DNA of 64,000 bases, from the NCBI RefSeq assembly GCF_900452865.1, contig NZ_UGOZ01000001.1:1922001-1986000 (forward strand), given 5' to 3'. The notes below the pieces were generated by a model, which saw nothing but the letters and a program-made list of their open reading frames with translations, had not been told where the DNA came from and made no database searches. The position numbers and the translations under genes were made by a program. Origin of the DNA: Legionella taurinensis (lineage in GTDB: Bacteria; Pseudomonadota; Gammaproteobacteria; Legionellales; Legionellaceae). Positions 62,676-64,000 of the stretch are shown one piece after another (position 1 is the stretch's first letter; every line of letters starts with the position of its first letter).

Positions 62676-64000
62676 TTAATCGCTGACTTTTCGCCAGGTG
62701 GTTCCCTGCGGGCCGTCCAATAACTCGATTCCTGATTTAGCCAGCGAATCCCGGATTTCATCAGCACGTGCCCAATTTTTGTCAGCGCGTGCCTGCAGAC
62801 GCTCCTGAATCAATTGTTCAATGCCTTCCTTGTCTTCTTCATTCAAACCCGCCTGCAGGAAATCCAGGGGATTGGATTGCATGAGCCCTAACACACCGGC
62901 TAAATGCTTCAGTGTTAACGCCAGTTGCGGATCGCCCGTTTTATTGACCTCATGACTGAGATCAAATAACACAGACAAGGCCACAGGAGTATTAAAATCA
63001 TCATTCATGGCTGCGGCGAACGCTGCCTCCCATTTTTCATGCAGGGCCAGCGAATCATCGCAGTGAATGTCTTTGATGGATTGATAAAGTCGCGCCAACG
63101 CCTTGCGGGCATTATGCAAATTCTCTTCGGAATAATTCAAGGGACTGCGGTAATGGCTGCTTAACAGGAAATAACGGATTGCTTCCGCATGGTGTTTTTT
63201 CAAGACATCCTCAATCGTGAAAAAATTCCCTACTGATTTCGCCATCTTCTCATTGTTAACCTGCAGCATACCGACGTGCAGCCAATAATTGGCAAACGGT
63301 TTTTCGCTGGCTGCTTCACTCTGGGCAATTTCATTTTCGTGATGCGGAAACTGCAAATCCAATCCGCCGCCATGAATATCAAATTGTTCGCCCAATTCCT
63401 GCATCGCCATGGCGGAACATTCAATATGCCAGCCTGGACGGCCATCGCCCCAGGGCGAAGCCCAACTGGGCTCCGATGCTTTGGCTTTCTTCCACAGCAC
63501 AAAATCAAGCGGCGAGCGCTTTTCCCTGACGACGTCGATGCGCGCCCCGGCAATTAAATTCTCAATTTCTTTATTGGACAGTTTGCCGTACGCTTTAAAA
63601 CGTTCGACTTCAAAACAGACATCGCCATTGTCGCTGACATAGGCAAAACCTTTTGCCATCAAACGTTCGATGAGACGAATAATGGCTTCAATATGGGCCG
63701 TGGCGCGAGGTTCCACATCAGGCGGCAGAATATTCAGGGCGCGGGCATCTTCATGCATGGCGTCAATATAGAGGGATGTCAGTTGATCAATCGGCATGTG
63801 CCGCTCGTTAGCCCGAACAATGATTTTATCATCAATGTCGGTAATGTTTCTGACATACGTGACGTCATAGCCTTCAGCACGCAGAAATCGCACCATGACA
63901 TCAAAGGCCACCATGGAGCGGGCATGGCCTAAATGGCAACGGTCATACACCGTAATACCGCAGGCGTACAAGCCGATTTTTCCCGGCTCAATCGGTACAA
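62676..64000 (-). CDS. cysS: Cysteinyl-tRNA synthetase (N-terminus outside window)
   Basis: This open frame continues past the right edge; the visible part begins [33 protein letters not shown], so only about 15-20 N-terminal residues are missing. It contains the zinc Cys and HLGH (HIGH) signature, [47 protein letters not shown], and [16 protein letters not shown] (KMSKS motif with Ala for Ser). The anticodon-binding domain follows, ending with [11 protein letters not shown]. It charges tRNA-Cys. Confidence 0.94.
   Translation of the reverse strand, partial: VPIEPGKIGLYACGITVYDRCHLGHARSMVAFDVMVRFLRAEGYDVTYVRNITDIDDKIIVRANERHMPIDQLTSLYIDAMHEDARALNILPPDVEPRATAHIEAIIRLIERLMAKGFAYVSDNGDVCFEVERFKAYGKLSNKEIENLIAGARIDVVREKRSPLDFVLWKKAKASEPSWASPWGDGRPGWHIECSAMAMQELGEQFDIHGGGLDLQFPHHENEIAQSEAASEKPFANYWLHVGMLQVNNEKMAKSVGNFFTIEDVLKKHHAEAIRYFLLSSHYRSPLNYSEENLHNARKALARLYQSIKDIHCDDSLALHEKWEAAFAAAMNDDFNTPVALSVLFDLSHEVNKTGDPQLALTLKHLAGVLGLMQSNPLDFLQAGLNEEDKEGIEQLIQERLQARADKNWARADEIRDSLAKSGIELLDGPQGTTWRKVSD

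Noticed and set aside
1-64000. CRISPR arrays, prophage, insertion sequences, rRNA operons
   Set aside because: No regularly spaced direct repeats, transposase or integrase frames, or rRNA sequence were seen.

Overview
The window reads as chromosome of a Legionella species, probably not L. pneumophila itself, because the base composition looks clearly richer in G+C than that species. The evidence is the gene content: an Entner-Doudoroff/glucose operon (zwf-pgl-edd-glk-eda-sugar porter) beside a secreted GH15 glucoamylase, a myo-inositol operon with a fused iolCB gene, type II secretion genes lspD-lspE, Pht-like MFS transporters, a CqsS/LqsS-type sensor kinase, and several proteins that look like Dot/Icm effectors. 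No rRNA, CRISPR array, phage or insertion sequence was seen. One tRNA is present.

Layout. 1-5.9 kb: the 3' part of a large putative effector carrying an ADP-ribosyltransferase (mART) domain followed by a SidE-type phosphodiesterase domain, then a GDT1-type cation exporter, a small unknown gene, a CapA-like phosphatase, a VOC protein and EpmC. 6.0-6.3 kb: an AT-rich gene-free stretch with a cluster of DnaA boxes that looks like a replication origin or DnaA-binding locus. 6.3-11 kb: a poly-gamma-glutamate hydrolase-like protein, a tryptophan-free avidin-like secreted protein, a PdxH-like oxidase (these last two share a near-identical promoter), an unknown 469-residue protein, and glucoamylase. 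11.0-11.3 kb: a 282-bp element bounded by perfect 27-bp inverted repeats. 11.5-18.6 kb: the minus-strand glucose operon. 18.8-21.6 kb: a small SH2-domain protein, a methyltransferase and an exported helical-toroid protein. 21.7-28.8 kb: the inositol operon (porter-iolG-iolCB-iolD-iolE). 28.9-40 kb: HDAC-like deacetylase, 2H phosphoesterase, FMN glutamate-synthase-like protein, methyltransferase, two Legionella-type unknowns, a membrane-anchored ATP-grasp enzyme, an HPPD-like VOC protein, a haem-oxygenase-like diiron protein and a CqsS/LqsS-like kinase. 40-52 kb: two Pht-like MFS transporters flanking rimI, the pyruvate dehydrogenase genes (aceE-aceF-lpd), a Cys-rich lipoprotein, ampE and a CPA2 antiporter. 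52-56.5 kb: miaB-rluD-pgeF-degP/Q. 56.6-64 kb: tRNA-Met, lspD-lspE, a secreted beta-propeller protein and the truncated cysS.

How the genes fit together. GamA would release glucose from glycogen or starch outside the cell (in L. pneumophila it is exported by type II secretion, two components of which, LspD and LspE, are encoded here). The sugar porter, glucokinase and Zwf/Pgl/Edd/Eda would turn glucose into pyruvate and glyceraldehyde-3-phosphate. The iol operon covers the inositol steps from IolG through IolB, while IolJ and IolA are not in the window. Pyruvate would feed the PDH complex at 42-48 kb. The host-interaction layer is the mART-PDE protein, the SH2 protein, and a few unknown proteins with effector-like composition.

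All functional calls come from reading the translated sequence and remembered family motifs. No database search was run.
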